Shown here: positions 33,794 through 45,386 of the stretch, one piece after another
How positions within the stretch are numbered: the stretch's first letter is position 1
Layout: each line of letters opens with the position of its first letter
Assembly (NCBI RefSeq): GCF_036324505.1
Contig: NC_086371.1
Coordinates: 2,202,001-2,266,000, forward strand
Direction of reading: 5' to 3'
Origin: Eleginops maclovinus
Taxonomy: Eukaryota; Chordata; Actinopteri; Perciformes; Eleginopidae
DNA length: 64,000 nucleotides
Notes under the pieces: model-generated
Databases searched by the model: none
Told to the model about the DNA's origin: nothing
The model's input: only the letters and a program-made list of their open reading frames with translations
Made by a program: the position numbers and the translations under genes

Positions 33794-34295
33794 CAGAGGT
33801 GGAAGAAGTGCTCAGATTATTTACTTCAGAAAGTGTAAAAATACTCAATAACAAATTAAAGCGCCGCATTCGAAATTGTGCTTGAGTAAACGTTCTCAAG
33901 GGATGCCATTCAATTATGGTTTAGGTACCAAAAGCACTCATTGTGCAGAATTACCCATTTAAGCAGGACATATCTAAAATAACTGTTCATACATTTAGGT
34001 GTTCATGCCTTCAGTGAAGCTGGGGTTTGTTTAAATGATTTCATATACTGCTGCTGGGTAACTTATCCTATTATATTATATAAAAACCAATTAGTGGACT
34101 ACATTTGTATTAGTAACCTAAATTGGCAAAGTAACCACCTCTGTAAAATAAGTTTGGGAGTAAAAAGTCCTAGATTTTCTGACTAAAAGTAGTCGAGTAA
34201 AGTTGTACAGTAGCATATCGTGAAAAAACTCAAGTACAAACACTTCAACTGAAGCACAGTCCAGACTAATTGTTCTCTGTTACAATCCATTCCTG
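33794..34295. mobile_element. hAT-like non-autonomous DNA element
   Basis: Begins CAGAGGTGGAAGAAGTGCTC and ends near 34295 with TTACAATCCATTCCTG, a decayed complement of the CAGAGGTGGAATGTAACT-type end typical of a teleost hAT family. Flanks read GGTTTGTC (33786-33793) and GGTTTGTA (34295-34302), a 7-of-8 match fitting the 8-bp duplication of hAT elements, with one base of ambiguity at the right end. Subterminal CTTGAGTAAACG, AGTCGAGTAAAG and CTCAAGTACAAACACTTC relate it to the 32-bp minisatellite at 9.3-11.3 kb. No transposase frame. Confidence 0.75.
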
Positions 34296-34842
34296 GTTTG
34301 TACTTACAATGCCAGTAATAAATCCAGCAGTCTTTCTACTCTTAGCTCTGGTTGGTACCCACTGACCCCTGAGAAGAATCTTCGTTGATGAAGTCTGCAT
34401 TTAAACTTTTTGGACAAACAGGAATCCTACACAATAGATGTGTACTTCCTCTGATACACACACCCTATACCCTGAAAACAGTACTGCTTTTCTCACTGTA
34501 CCAATGCATGCTGTAGGGCTAATGCTGTCATTCCCTGCATTTCAAAGTTTGTTCTTCAATCAATCATCATGTGAAGGATTGAGAGCTCCAGAAGACCGAC
34601 TGAATGGACCTTGAGGTGAGAGTGTTTTCTCAGCTGCTTCCATAGGACCCCCAGGTTTATAAAGACCCCCCTCACACACACACACTTTTTTCTACCCTGC
34701 TGCCCACGGGGAAAATGTACCGAAGCATCGATGCAAGATCTTCCCTCCAGATTCCGATTCCACCCCACCCCCCCTCCAAACTGTCAGACTCCTCAACACC
34801 CTGCTGCCCCCGAACTCAACATAATGGATAAAGACCCTCCCC

Positions 34843-34852
<10 letters not shown>
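34296..34852. other. no gene seen
   Basis: No feature recognised apart from short CA runs near 34672-34686. Confidence 0.5.
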
Positions 34853-34938
<86 letters not shown>

Positions 34939-34944
34939 CACACA
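34853..34944. repeat. (CA)n microsatellite
   Basis: About 46 CA units preceded by CTCTCTCTCT and with one CG interruption near 34931. Confidence 0.98.
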
Positions 34945-36754
34945 GCTGCATCAGCCTCTTGAAAGCCTACAGACTGTATACATGTCCCGGTAAACATAAA
35001 CCTCCTCAGGGAGTCGAAAGCTGCTGTTCATATAGATTTTTCTACTTCTATAACTATCATTTGTGCGTCCTGTTTGTAAAGGACTTCATTTCCAACCCTT
35101 TTTACCAAGTTATACTCATCATATGATCAAGACTCTCCCATATCTCATCTATAAAGTTCAAGAAAGATCTGTATTACTAAACTAATACCGAGGAGTGACT
35201 GACCAACGTCCAAGGGCCCCTTAAAGGACCCAGTGTTCCCTTGAATTCCTGAACAATAATGACTCTGAAGGCCTCCACGATACATAAAGACTCAAAAAAT
35301 GATCTCACATGTTCTTAATATTCTTTTATTAAGAAACAAACAAAGATAATTGTCGAGACCTCAAGTAAAAAATGTAAGCCAGCATAGAAAAGCTTTCAGA
35401 ACATTTAAAAACCACGACTGCTTGAACGTGGGGAAGCTCTTTTCCTGTGATTGAAACACAACAACTTCCTAATAGACCTGAAAGTTGGATAAAGTTGTTT
35501 AAATGCAGCTTAAATTTCTGGTGAACATCCCAAAGTTTCCAAGAATATTTCCATCTGAGTCTTAAATATATCTTTGGTTTTCAATCAACTGACTTCAATG
35601 AAGAACTGGAACAAACACCTTCTAGATGTGAGAAAATAAAGGCCTTAGAGATTCAATTAAATGGATAAGAGACAAAAACCCCACTTTTCTGTGAAGTCTC
35701 TGCATCATTCCTTCGACCCCCCTGGATTTTCTTGGGGCAGTCTCTTGAGGGAGTATATCCAAAGAGGATGATGGTAGTTTCTGACAGCTCGTCTCCTCCC
35801 TCCTGCATGAGTTAGCAGGGCTAGCGGAGCGTTACGACGCCGGATTCCCTCTGTGGCAGCTGAAGAGCAGGAGAGAGGTGGTCTCTGGGGGGCAGAGGTC
35901 ATCTCCAGGGGCCGAAGGCTGCTCCTCATCCTCACACTCTTCCTTGCGCTGAAAATATTGACTCTTTGGGTCTTGGTTTCTTGTTCTGGGACCGTTACTT
36001 TTGGATGTTATCAGGTATTTGATCAGCCCATTAGACGGCTGTTATCAGGGGTTATCAGCCCCATAGATTGTCGTTACAAGGGGTCCGCTACTTCTACCGT
36101 TAGGTTCAGGAGGTCGTAATCATCGAGTGACGAGGTTGATCACTGGTACCAATGCAAGAACCTCTAGTGAGAGAGTGAGTAAAGGAGGAAGTGTGGTTTA
36201 GTATTAAAAGATATAAGGACGGGTGGATGGATAGGGGAAATAAATACAGGACTTCCAACCAGGAGATGGATGTTTGGGTCCTAAGTTCACACGTCATATA
36301 TGACTTATTGAAGTGATGTTACAAACAATGATCTTAACACCAAACTTTAACCTAAAAAACAACATGTTTTAACAACATATTTAAAACTGCCTTCTAAGTT
36401 TAGCTTTCACAGCAAAAGGGAAGGAGCATTTCGCCAATTTCTGCCAGTTTAAAGCAGGGCCTTTGTGGGGTCGGACTTCAAAACAAGTTCATCTATTCAA
36501 CAAATATAGAGTTAACAAAACCCAAACTTTAAATGGTCATTAGCATATATTTTTTTACCTGTAAAGATTATTATTATTGAATTTTTAAAACGAGTCAAAT
36601 ATCACGACCGCTGGCGACCATGAACTGAACTCTGTGTGACTGGATTAGCAATGTTTGCTCGAGGGGGCAGGACTAGAAAAGCTGTTTTGCTTCTTCTTGC
36701 CCCTTTTGAACACAAACTGTATTATGTATACAGGGCAAAGGAGGCCCACAGTAC
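34945..36754. other. no gene seen
   Basis: Apparently unique. Overlapping frames on both strands at 35705-36119 (under 90 codons) have no domain and no splice context. Confidence 0.5.
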
Positions 36755-36832
36755 ATATTCTGTCTGTGCAAGGACTTGAACCAGTGACCATCCAGTTCCC
36801 AAGCCTACTGGGATATACCACCCAAGACAGAT
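36755..36832 (-). repeat. SINE head fragment (tRNA-like B box)
   Basis: The complement reads GGGAACTGGATGGTCACTGG then TTCAAGTCCTTGCAC. It matches the head of the 45387-45640 SINE and includes a tRNA-type B box GGTTCAAGTCC. Body and tail are missing. Confidence 0.7.
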
Positions 36833-38779
36833 AGTAGTTGAGATTATGTGAAGGAAAAAGCCATGAATGCTTGCACAGAATTGAAATCTTTTAAAGAACT
36901 CGTGCAAACGGTGCCACTTTGTCTAAAAGATTTCCTGAAATTGTCCTTATTCAGAGCACTCTCATTTGGCAAGCATTTATGAAAAGGTCTGATCCACCAC
37001 CTCTAATTTCACATCAAAAAACTCAAATCTAAAATCACTTCTCGCTAAATTATAAGCATTTGGATAATAGCTGTAAGTGCCAGAGACCATGTAGTGTTAG
37101 TGCGAGGAAAGGTGTCACATCGCTGCCAAACAGGAACTGTGAAGTGCCAGAGTGGATCTCCATCGATGGCCAGTTGAACGTAGCACTACGTCCCATTCAG
37201 CAGATAATGACAGCGGTACTCAGGAGGAAATTAAATGTCAAGCTAGTTAGTTGCTATCTGCTAAATGGAGCGCTAATTACATACAGAAGCTGGGAAAATC
37301 CAGCCACTGTCATTGTCTGTCACTTTCTGCTCTCAGTTTGACCCGTAGAGACAAAAGAAGACATCTAGAGAGACTCGTCCTCCTCTTCCTCGACACATCT
37401 GTCTCAGTGGAAACTCTTACGGTGAAGCGTTTCCCACCACTTTGTGTCACCGCCGAAGGATTTAAAGCAGGAATGAGTCAACAAAGCTCTGAAACTAAAT
37501 TAGGAGTGAATGCATAATCCACTGAGTGCGTGTGACTCATCCCCGATGGAACCCAGCGTCGCTCTAAAATAAGACCCTCCTATTAGTGTATACAGTGTAG
37601 GGTTTGTGCAGCAAAATGTCATCCAAAGTTAGTGTTAGTGAGTCAGCATTTTAAATAGTAACCGGTGAATAGCTCTGTTTAACCTTAATGGATAAATTCA
37701 CTTGAGGTTGAGAATAAGGAACTTCCCAAGGCCTATAGCCCCGGGAACGAAAGCTCGGACAGACCTGGGAGGAGTGGGGGGGCCTGACCTAATTTGGGTT
37801 TGCTGAACATGCTGGTCTTGATCCTGAGTCTCTACGACCTTCCATTCCCGAGATACAGACTTTACAACAACAACAACAAAACACACGTGAGTTCACTTCA
37901 CACGTATGTTCTGTACATGTTTGATCGGTTTGTCTTCCTCATGCCAGTTCGGGTGCCGTGTATTCTGTTAAACTGCACAATAATGAACGTGGAAGTTGTG
38001 TCAATTAGTGCTCTACTGTGAAACCTGTGATCCGGGCTCCTGATTGACAGGTGAGCCTCCTTATAAGCACAACATGTTGCTCCCCCCCCCCATGTTTTCT
38101 CAGTGGCACACAGTTGAGTTTGGGATATTTGCCTCGCACCTGACTAAATGATCCTCTTCGTTCAGATGACTTCTACGGTTGATTACCAGGATCAATGTTG
38201 TAGATATGATAACATACCTGTTTTAGTCACAGTAAAGAACAATACCACATTTTCTTTTTAGCAACCAAACCAGTTAGCCAGTTAACTGGGAGACCATGCA
38301 GTTCTTCTCATATGCATAAGTCTAAATACTGTATATCCCATTGGAAAGGAGAGTATTTTTCCAACTGAAACAAACACAATTTGTTTTTAAAGGCCCACAT
38401 CTACAAAAATATACACTGGCCTTCTTACGCTCATGCTAACTAGCTAGCATTAGCTACCATGCTCCATTCACGCCCTTCCTGAAGGGTTGACCCCATGGGT
38501 GTATAATAACAACAGGACACAGCGTTCATATAAGAGCTGCTCATCGGCGCATGAAGTCATAATGTCCTGAGATTCTCGAGAGTAAAACGTCACAAATTGC
38601 CCGGCTGTCGCGAGCATAGAGCATCCGCAGTTGAGTTTTCCCTTAGGCCCCGCCCCCGATCTCACGCTCTCGGCTCAGTAGAATGAATAGAGAGAGAACA
38701 TTAATCTGGATTCAGCTTTTAGCACATTTTACAACTTTAAGGACATCATGTTTTTAATAAGGGCTATGAAAGGGTTCAT
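36833..38779. other. no gene seen
   Basis: Mixed unique sequence; a C10 run at 38082-38091 and CpG-rich 38520-38660 (CCCCGCCCCCGATCTC) possibly belonging to an older element. No coding signal. Confidence 0.4.
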
Positions 38780-39010
38780 ACTGGGAGGTTTATTTGGTTT
38801 AAAACAAATGATCCACCGATTTACAGACGTCTCTTTCCCAATGTAAGTCAATGGGAAAAAAGTCTTTCTGGGTCGGCTGACGTCACTGGCCGACGTCACG
38901 GGCTGACGTCACGGGCTGATACGGAAGTTGTAGTATCCGGAGTTTGGCCACTGTGAATATTTTCTGTCAAAGTCCGGAGCACTTCCTGGGGGCTTGATTG
39001 ACATATGATG
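38780..39010. repeat. probable MITE-like repeat with three CRE-type palindromes
   Basis: CCCAATGTAAGTCAATGGGA and GGAGTTTGGCCACTGTGAAT are of a kind common in fish non-autonomous repeats. Between them TGACGTCA (38878-38885), CGACGTCA (38891-38898) and TGACGTCA (38904-38911) recur every 13 bases. Element borders cannot be set from this window. Confidence 0.45.
38878..38911. promoter_or_regulatory. triplet of CRE-like TGACGTCA palindromes
   Basis: Two perfect 8-bp cAMP-response-element palindromes and one CGACGTCA variant start at 38878, 38891 and 38904. This is seen directly; CREB/ATF binding is inference. Confidence 0.6.
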
Positions 39011-39835
39011 GTTCCTCACCACACCATTTCAATTGCCTTAATTAGCAGCTTTTGCTTTTTGAAGACTTCAATCAACAGTTAACAATTTGTAGGTCCTTTA
39101 CATTTGGTTGGCTCAGTGTTGTATTTTTCCCAAAGTATATATTTTGCGTCCCTCTTTTGTAACCACCTTTTTTTCAGTGTGATATATCTTCTTCCTGCCT
39201 TCAACTAGAAAGTGAATTTAATCAGTGTGTAAGACTTGTGATAACATTGTGCACAATATGGACTTGACCCACCACCCTGAAGTTGCTCACTATTTCCCTG
39301 AACCCTAACTTCTAAATTCACATGTTTCATGGGATGGATTTGTTTTAGGTAAAATGTGAAACAAACGCAGGCTGCAGGTGGCTTACAGCCCCCGTTTTCA
39401 TTAAACAAACTCTCTTCAGGTCACGGGGAGTGTAGGCATCCATGAAACAGTCATTTATTACACTGATGGTGTGTAACTGTAATTTTACTGTTGAATTCAA
39501 TGACACTCAGCAGCTGAGGAATGATAGAAAACTGCTCTCCAAAGGAAACTCCAAAAATTCCTTCAATATTAGACCCATAATTCATAGAGGAGCCCGTACG
39601 ATGGCACCATCACAGAGCTTTAAAACAGCCATAAAGCTGTAACTAACACACAGAGAGCGCCTCTGTAATTGACAATAAAAACAATAAAAACAACTTGTGA
39701 ATGGAGATGAGGAGACGGCAGTCAGCGCTAATATCCCACATCCTTAAAAGTTGAGGCTGCTTGAGTTTTTAATGTACTGTAGAGAGCCGCGGCTGTTGTA
39801 ATGAAATGTAATGAAGCTCTGTAATCAAAGGCAGT

Positions 39836-39837
<2 letters not shown>
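39011..39837. other. no gene seen
   Basis: No recognised feature. Confidence 0.5.

Positions 39838-39867
<30 letters not shown>
39838..39867. repeat. (CA)n microsatellite
   Basis: About 15 CA units. Confidence 0.97.
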
Positions 39868-39875
<8 letters not shown>

Positions 39876-39984
39876 GCTGCAGAACAAAACACACAGCCAT
39901 TAATAAAGCAAGTACAACACAAAGGCTGCGGTCTAGTAGAAGTTGTGGTACAAGTGGTGCAGTGATGGAGCTAGTGCTAGCATT

Positions 39985-41260
39985 AGAAGTACAGGAAGCA
40001 AAGCCGAACCATGCAGTGGGAAAGAGGCTTAAGTATTGCAAAGTAAAAGAAGCAGAAGAAGTAGAACACCTTTAACCAGCTAAAGCACAGCAAACTAAAT
40101 AAAACTAAGCACCAAATTCTTCATATTTGCTGAATATATTTATGGTCCCCAGGAGAATAAAGACCTAATTATTTGGTTGACCTGATACATTTCCAAAGAA
40201 TAGCTTAATAATAATCAGCTTTAATGTACCTTTGTGTTTTGTAATATGATATTACGTGTTGACCATCTTGATAGTAGTAGTTTTCCGTCTCTGCAGGGAC
40301 ACCATGTTTACTTTCTGATCATTAGCTTGACACATTTAGACGCGCTACTACGCTAGCAGTATAAATACAACAGGTAAAGTCAAGCAGAAGCATGCAGTGG
40401 TAAGGAGGCATGAGTATTACGTGGCTGAATAAAGTAAAAGAAGAAATACAGGTTCATGTCTTAAGTTAATTCCTTTATTCACAGCATTACTTCTGTAGAT
40501 GAACAACCTTCATCCAAAAAGGCCCTCGCTGAAACACAGCAGAACGCGATAAAACAAACCATTAATGTCTCCAAATTTGCTGTGGAGTTCATGGTCCCAT
40601 AGAGAAATAAAAACCTAATTATTGTGTTGACCTCTTGACCGTTCTTCTAACATCCACTATCCAAACTTTGAAGAAGAAATGTTCAAATGAAAACTGGCAA
40701 ACTGACAAACAGTAAACTAGAATGAACTGTGATGTTATTGCACATTGAAATGCAGTTTGACACTATTTGCATTTTCCGGTTGGTTGCAAAGGGCTCGAGG
40801 TTTCAATAAATTCACATATCAGATCAATGTACATGAATGTATAAATATGAATTTACACAACGGCAGAATCAAATGAAACTAAACAAACGTCCTTTTCAAA
40901 CGTCTCAAATTTGCTGAATATATTCAAGTTCCCCAGAGAATGAAACCTAATGATTTTGTTGACTTTCCTCGAACTTCCACCAGCCAAATGTTCAGGAAGA
41001 AATATCAAAATCCAAACAAGCTGAATGCTAAAGAGTAGCCAATTATTCAGCTTTTAATAAAAGAGATTGTCATTTTCACAAAGACGGCAATATCAAAGTG
41101 GCTGTCGACCACCTTGAGGTTCAACAGTTCCATGGTGTGATGAACTCAGCGGCCTATAGGGGGCGCCACTGATGCACCACGTTTTTTTTCCCGTCCCTGC
41201 AGGGGGATGAGTGTTTCTGTTTACTTTTTGATCATTAGCGTGACACATTTAGATTATATC
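39985..41260. repeat. diverged tandem duplication/triplication of a repeat
   Basis: Recurring blocks: CATGCAGTGG...GAGTATT...AAAGTAAAAGAAG at about 40010-40060 and 40392-40440. A segment like TTTGCTGAATATATTxATGG plus TCCCCAGAGAATAAAxACC lies at about 40120, 40575 and 40905. CGTCxCTGCAGGG...GTTTACTTTxTGATCATTAG lies at about 40289 and 41195. Spacing is irregular (about 330-900), so this is an old, eroded array. It also shares GGTxCCCAGAGxATGAA with 17471. No coding capacity. Confidence 0.6.
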
Positions 41261-41427
41261 TTCATGAAACATCCTTGACATCTTAACATTTCAACTATAG
41301 TGTGTGCGTGTGTGTGTGTGTGTGATGTTGATGAGACCTTCAGAAGAAGAGCGAGGATCATCATCATCATGGCGCTTCTCTTTGATGTTAATGTCACGGC
41401 TGTATCGACCTGGCAGCTCCAGACACG

Positions 41428-41527
<100 letters not shown>

Positions 41528-41644
41528 GTACTATATCTTTCCAGAGAACCTCCACGTATTCTTACAAAACATATCCTTAAAAATGTCCTCTAATTATTGG
41601 TCCCCATAAAGATAGGATTACAAGAGTGATCTATCTCTCTCTCA

Positions 41645-41645
<1 letters not shown>

Positions 41646-41697
<52 letters not shown>

Positions 41698-41771
41698 ACA
41701 CACACTCACACACTGCTGTCAGATCAGTTCACTGAGAGGAAATCCTCATGGGAAAGGTGATGTGCCAACTG

Positions 41772-41809
<38 letters not shown>

Positions 41810-41831
41810 ACACACCCACACACACACACAC
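41646..41831. repeat. two further (CA)n tracts
   Basis: Imperfect CA runs at 41646-41712 and 41773-41831, separated by about 60 bases, with CTCACA interruptions. Confidence 0.96.
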
Positions 41832-42551
41832 TGGAGCAAAGAAATATGAATAAATGAATACGCACAAGTCCCTGAACACACACCTCTGTCTCTCTTTATC
41901 ACTGTTTGACTTTTAAGCTTTATTGCCACGACATTCTAATAAAAGAAAAACTGACATTTGAAGCTTAAATACCCACAGATACGAAAGTGACGAAAAGATT
42001 AGCCAGAATAAACACATTGGAGGTGAGAATGAACCACAGTGGGAACGTCAAAATTCCCTTTATTTCCAGTCCTGATCCGGATCTGAGTCTCTTTTATACC
42101 GGTGAATACTGGCGCTGATACTTACGCTCTATTTCCTGAGATGTCTCGAGAGGCCGTGAGCTTTGAAGGCGTGGGTGCTTGGAAGAAGACATTAAAGCAG
42201 TGTACAAACTATACCAGGGGGGGGGGGGGGGGGGGTAATGACATGTTTGTGTGCCGATGTTGAAGTGGAAAATAGCGTGTGACGTAAAAAGTTGTATTGA
42301 TTTTGTTCTGATCTTTGAGCCCAAGTGGGTTTTGTTATTGCTCTCCCAGGGTCATGGCAAGCATATCTGGTATCTCCATTAAAGTCTCAATCAATCTCAT
42401 GCATGAATCCCACATCAGTGATATCCTAATTGTGTCTATGAACCTTGATAATGACAAAAAGCATAACAAATATAAATACATGGCATAAAATCGCGTTTTA
42501 AGGCGAGTCGACTGAAGAGCGACCGAGCACATCGTGCAGTGAATCGATGTT
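41832..42551. other. no gene seen; 19-base G run
   Basis: A poly(G) run lies at 42217-42235. No other feature recognised. The left copy of the Rex3 target duplication is at 42540-42551. Confidence 0.5.
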
Positions 42552-43041
42552 CCATCCATCCATCCATCTTCTCCCGCTTATCCGTCAGGGTCTCGGAGGT
42601 AACAGCTCCAGCAGAGAGCCCCAAACTTCTCGTTCCCTGGCCACATCAACCAGCTCTGACTGGGGGATTCCAAGGCGCTCCCAGGCCAGCGAAGAGATGT
42701 AATCCCTCCACCTGGTCCTAGGTCTACCCCTCGGTCTCTTCCCAGCTGGACGTGCCTGGAACACCTCCCTATAGGGAGGCGCCCAGGTGGCATCCTCACT
42801 AGGTGCCTGAACCACCTCAACTGGCTCCTTTCAACACGAAGGAGCAGCAGTTCTACTCCGAGTCCCTCCCGGAGGACTGAACTTCTCACCTTATCCCTAA
42901 GGGAGATGCCAGCCACCCTGCGGAGAAGTCCCATTTCGGCCGCTTGTATCCGCGATCTCGTTCTTTCGGTCATGACCCATCCTTCATGACCATAGGTGAG
43001 GGTAGGAACGAAGATGGCCCGGTAGACAGAGAGCTTTGCTT
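42552..43041 (-). mobile_element. 5'-truncated Rex3-type LINE with 12-bp target duplication
   Basis: The minus strand encodes the C-terminal region of a Rex3 (RTE-group) ORF: FVPTLTYGHEGWVMTERTRS, RIQAAEMGLLRRVAGISLRD, then after a frame change RPRGRPRTRWRDYISSLAWE and LLELLPPRP. It ends with GGATGGATGGA, the GATG-type tail typical of Rex3. TGAATCGATGTT flanks it perfectly at 42540-42551 and 43042-43053. The frame shift near 42770 is explained by two extra bases in CCCTATAGGG where the family has CCCTAGGG. Most of the element (N-terminal endonuclease and RT) is absent by 5' truncation, so it is non-autonomous. The intact duplication suggests a fairly recent insertion. Confidence 0.93.
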
Positions 43042-43053
43042 TGAATCGATGTT

Positions 43054-43544
43054 TTTCCATTTAAACTCTCAGTATTTACTCTTCTCATAACACCTCCTCA
43101 GATTTTCCTGAAAACTCTCGCTGATCGTCTCATTTCCTCTCTCACACATTCTCTCTTCGTCTTCAGCTCCTTTCCTCGGGCAGTTAGCCTACATGGTTCA
43201 CCCTGTTGACTCTCAGTGTTGTAGTCTTTTACTGGATGTTCAGGTTTGGACTTTGTAGTCCATGTTGCATCCTCTTCACCTTCATCATCACTCATGGTAA
43301 CCTTACACTTGTAAAACTCTAAGCGGAGCTGAATGTCTTTAGTTGCAGCTCTGTCTTTTATGGATTTCTTTTGGTGTTTTTACTCATTTTATTTCCTTAT
43401 TTCACTTTTTTTCTTTCAAGTATTTATTTATGCTTTGATCCACTATGGCCACGTTCTATTTCAAAAGTCTTCTGGGTTTTTTTTCTCTTTTGAGATGTTT
43501 CTATTTTCATTGTTTGTTAGTATTTTTGTATTTCTAATTATGTG
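43054..43544. other. no gene seen
   Basis: T-rich plus strand at 43360-43540; the 88-codon Phe-rich frame at 43333-43599 is a composition artefact. Confidence 0.5.
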
Positions 43545-43615
43545 CTTGTTTTGTTTTATGCTGCTGCAACGCAAACATTTCCCAGTTTGGGATGAATAAA
43601 GCACCTCTTATCTTA
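43545..43615 (+). repeat. LINE 3'-end fragment
   Basis: CTGCTGCAACGCAAACATTT, CCCAGTTTGGGATGAATAAA and CTTATCTTATCT fit the 3' end of CR1/L2-group fish LINEs (GxGGGATxAATAAAG then a TCTTA-type tail). No coding part is attached. Confidence 0.6.
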
Positions 43616-43619
43616 TCTC

Positions 43620-44810
43620 AAAAGCTTCTGTTGGATAGCATGACTTCTAAATGTGGGGATGTATTATCCCTACACATGCAAAACGCCCAACCTTAAAGGG
43701 ATAGTCCGGTGAAAATTGACCCCAGGGTCTTTTTCTGAATGAAAACTGATCACGTAAGCCCTCCAGAGAGATTTCTTTTTTGTTCATCCACCAGTATTGA
43801 GCTTGACCGGAAAAACCGGGAGCAACGCTAATAGCCAAAATGAAAGGAAATGAAAATGAAAGGAGTTCATTCACTCCTTTCATTTCCGTGTCAACACTCA
43901 CTAGATATGAATTCCATGAATTATACATTCCAAAACATTCCTCCTTGAACTGAACCCCGGTGCATTCGATAATCGACTTGTGTGGACTACCCTTGGAGAG
44001 GAGCTGGAATGGGAGGCAGTTGGTGAGTCTTGTAAAACAGTTCCTTTTAATAAACTTCGGGTTTGCAAACTACGTTGTTGGTGCTCCGTTTTATGTGTAG
44101 GGACCCTAGTCATGCTACTGCAGAGGTTTGGTGCTATTTCGAGCAATGAAAGTGGTTAAGAAATGCCGTTTTGGAAGCGTTCTGCGCACTGCCCCGATCG
44201 AATGCACTGTAAGCCATTTTGGGTATTAGCGTTGCTCCCAGTTTTTGCGGCCAAGCTCAATACTGGTTGGCTTACTTGATCAGTTTTCATGCAGAAAAAG
44301 ACCCTGGGGTCCATTTTCCCCGGACTATCCCTTTAACCATCTTGATGGAGTTTCCTAAATCACTGGGAACCACCATGTCAAAGTTTGGAGCCCCTTACTG
44401 TATTTGTCACAAACTATAACTAAACTGAACGACTTGAATATCCAATGATATGTTTCTTGGCTTGAGGAACATAACCTCTGAATGTGGGGTAGTGTCTATA
44501 TGCTAACCCTACACTTGCCAAAGAAATCAACCTCACAAACCTTTATTAACCTTAACGATCTGGAAATTCATAAGTCACTGGGATAACCCAAACCCTAACC
44601 CTAACCGTAGTCAAAGTTTGGAGCCCCTTACTGTATCCATCACAAACTATAACCAAAACTGAACGTCTTTATTGCCCAATGTTTAAAGCCTTGCTTGGAG
44701 AACATGACTTCTTGATGTGGGGAAGTGTCTATATATTATCCCTACATTTGCAAAACTGTAACCTGACAAGTTTCCCAAATCCATGGGTACCACAGTTTAG
44801 GTAGCTATAA
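43620..44810. repeat. 233-bp tandem repeat (about 2.7 units), interrupted by an inverted-repeat element
   Basis: GTCAAAGTTTGGAGCCCCTT starts at 44377 and 44610. ATGACTTCTAAATGTGGGGA-like text occurs at 43639, 44470 and 44705, with CCCTACAxxTGCAAAAC blocks. Unit length is about 233 bp. The first unit is split by the 43697-44332 element. AACCCTAACCCTAACC at 44591-44606 lies between units. Confidence 0.75.
43697..44332. mobile_element. TTAA-flanked non-autonomous inverted-repeat element (piggyBac-like MITE)
   Basis: AGGGATAGTCCGGTGAAAAT opens the element and its near-complement (ending CCGGACTATCCCT) closes it. TTAA lies on each side (43693-43696, 44333-44336), the target duplication of piggyBac-type elements. 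The terminal inverted repeats extend about 117 bp on the right (44216-44332) and about 145 on the left, which carries an extra ~25 bp. A local hairpin (TGAAAGGAGT at 43857 with its complement at 43873) lies inside. No transposase frame. The superfamily is inferred from the TTAA alone. Confidence 0.88.
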
Positions 44811-45386
44811 CTTTCAAGAAACCAGCAAGAGTACTTTTTGAGAGTCCAAAATCCCCCAAAAATCCTCCTCTTCAGACCTCTTTCCATCTCCAATGTTGAC
44901 TACGACAGCTACACTAAAAGACGAGTCAATGAGAGGAGTGCTTTGTGGTCATCGCTCCGCTCTTCCTCAAAGAAAACCCCAAACTTTACACCAGAAAAAC
45001 CCAAACATAGAAAACACGGCTGTTTCAAAGCTCTCAAACTAGCATGGGTCACAAGGACAGAGTGTGCACATGCTGGTGAGAACACAAGCAGATAGGCCGG
45101 ACGTCATCAATTAATACTCTATCTGGAATTCACTCGTAAACAGTATGCCTAGATAATTAGGGTGAATGGTATCGACAACAATCCCAGATATTTATTTGTA
45201 GGGCTCGGCTTTACGTCTTAACGGACATCCATCAATTAGGTCAACAACTTTGGAGACACCTGCAACGGTACAATTATTGTCCTTTCTCTAAGTGGTCAAT
45301 CTAGTATGTTAGTATTGGATGAACTTTTCTGCCTCACCTTGTCAAAGACTTGGGTCCTTAGTAATGAATCCACCTCCAAAGTGAAG
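44811..45386. other. no gene; possible uncharacterised repeat 44870-45130
   Basis: An 85-codon plus frame (44838-45095) shows no domain. CACATGCTGGTGAGAACACA, AGCAGATAGGCCGGACG has the feel of a dispersed repeat, but no second copy is present here. Confidence 0.35.

Noticed and set aside
44591..44606. Telomere-like AACCCTAACCCTAACC
   Set aside because: Fewer than three units, inside a tandem repeat; too short to call an interstitial telomere. Similar short runs at 20445 and 21762 were also set aside.
44838..45095. 85-codon basic plus frame
   Set aside because: Probably within an uncharacterised dispersed repeat; no conserved motif recognised.
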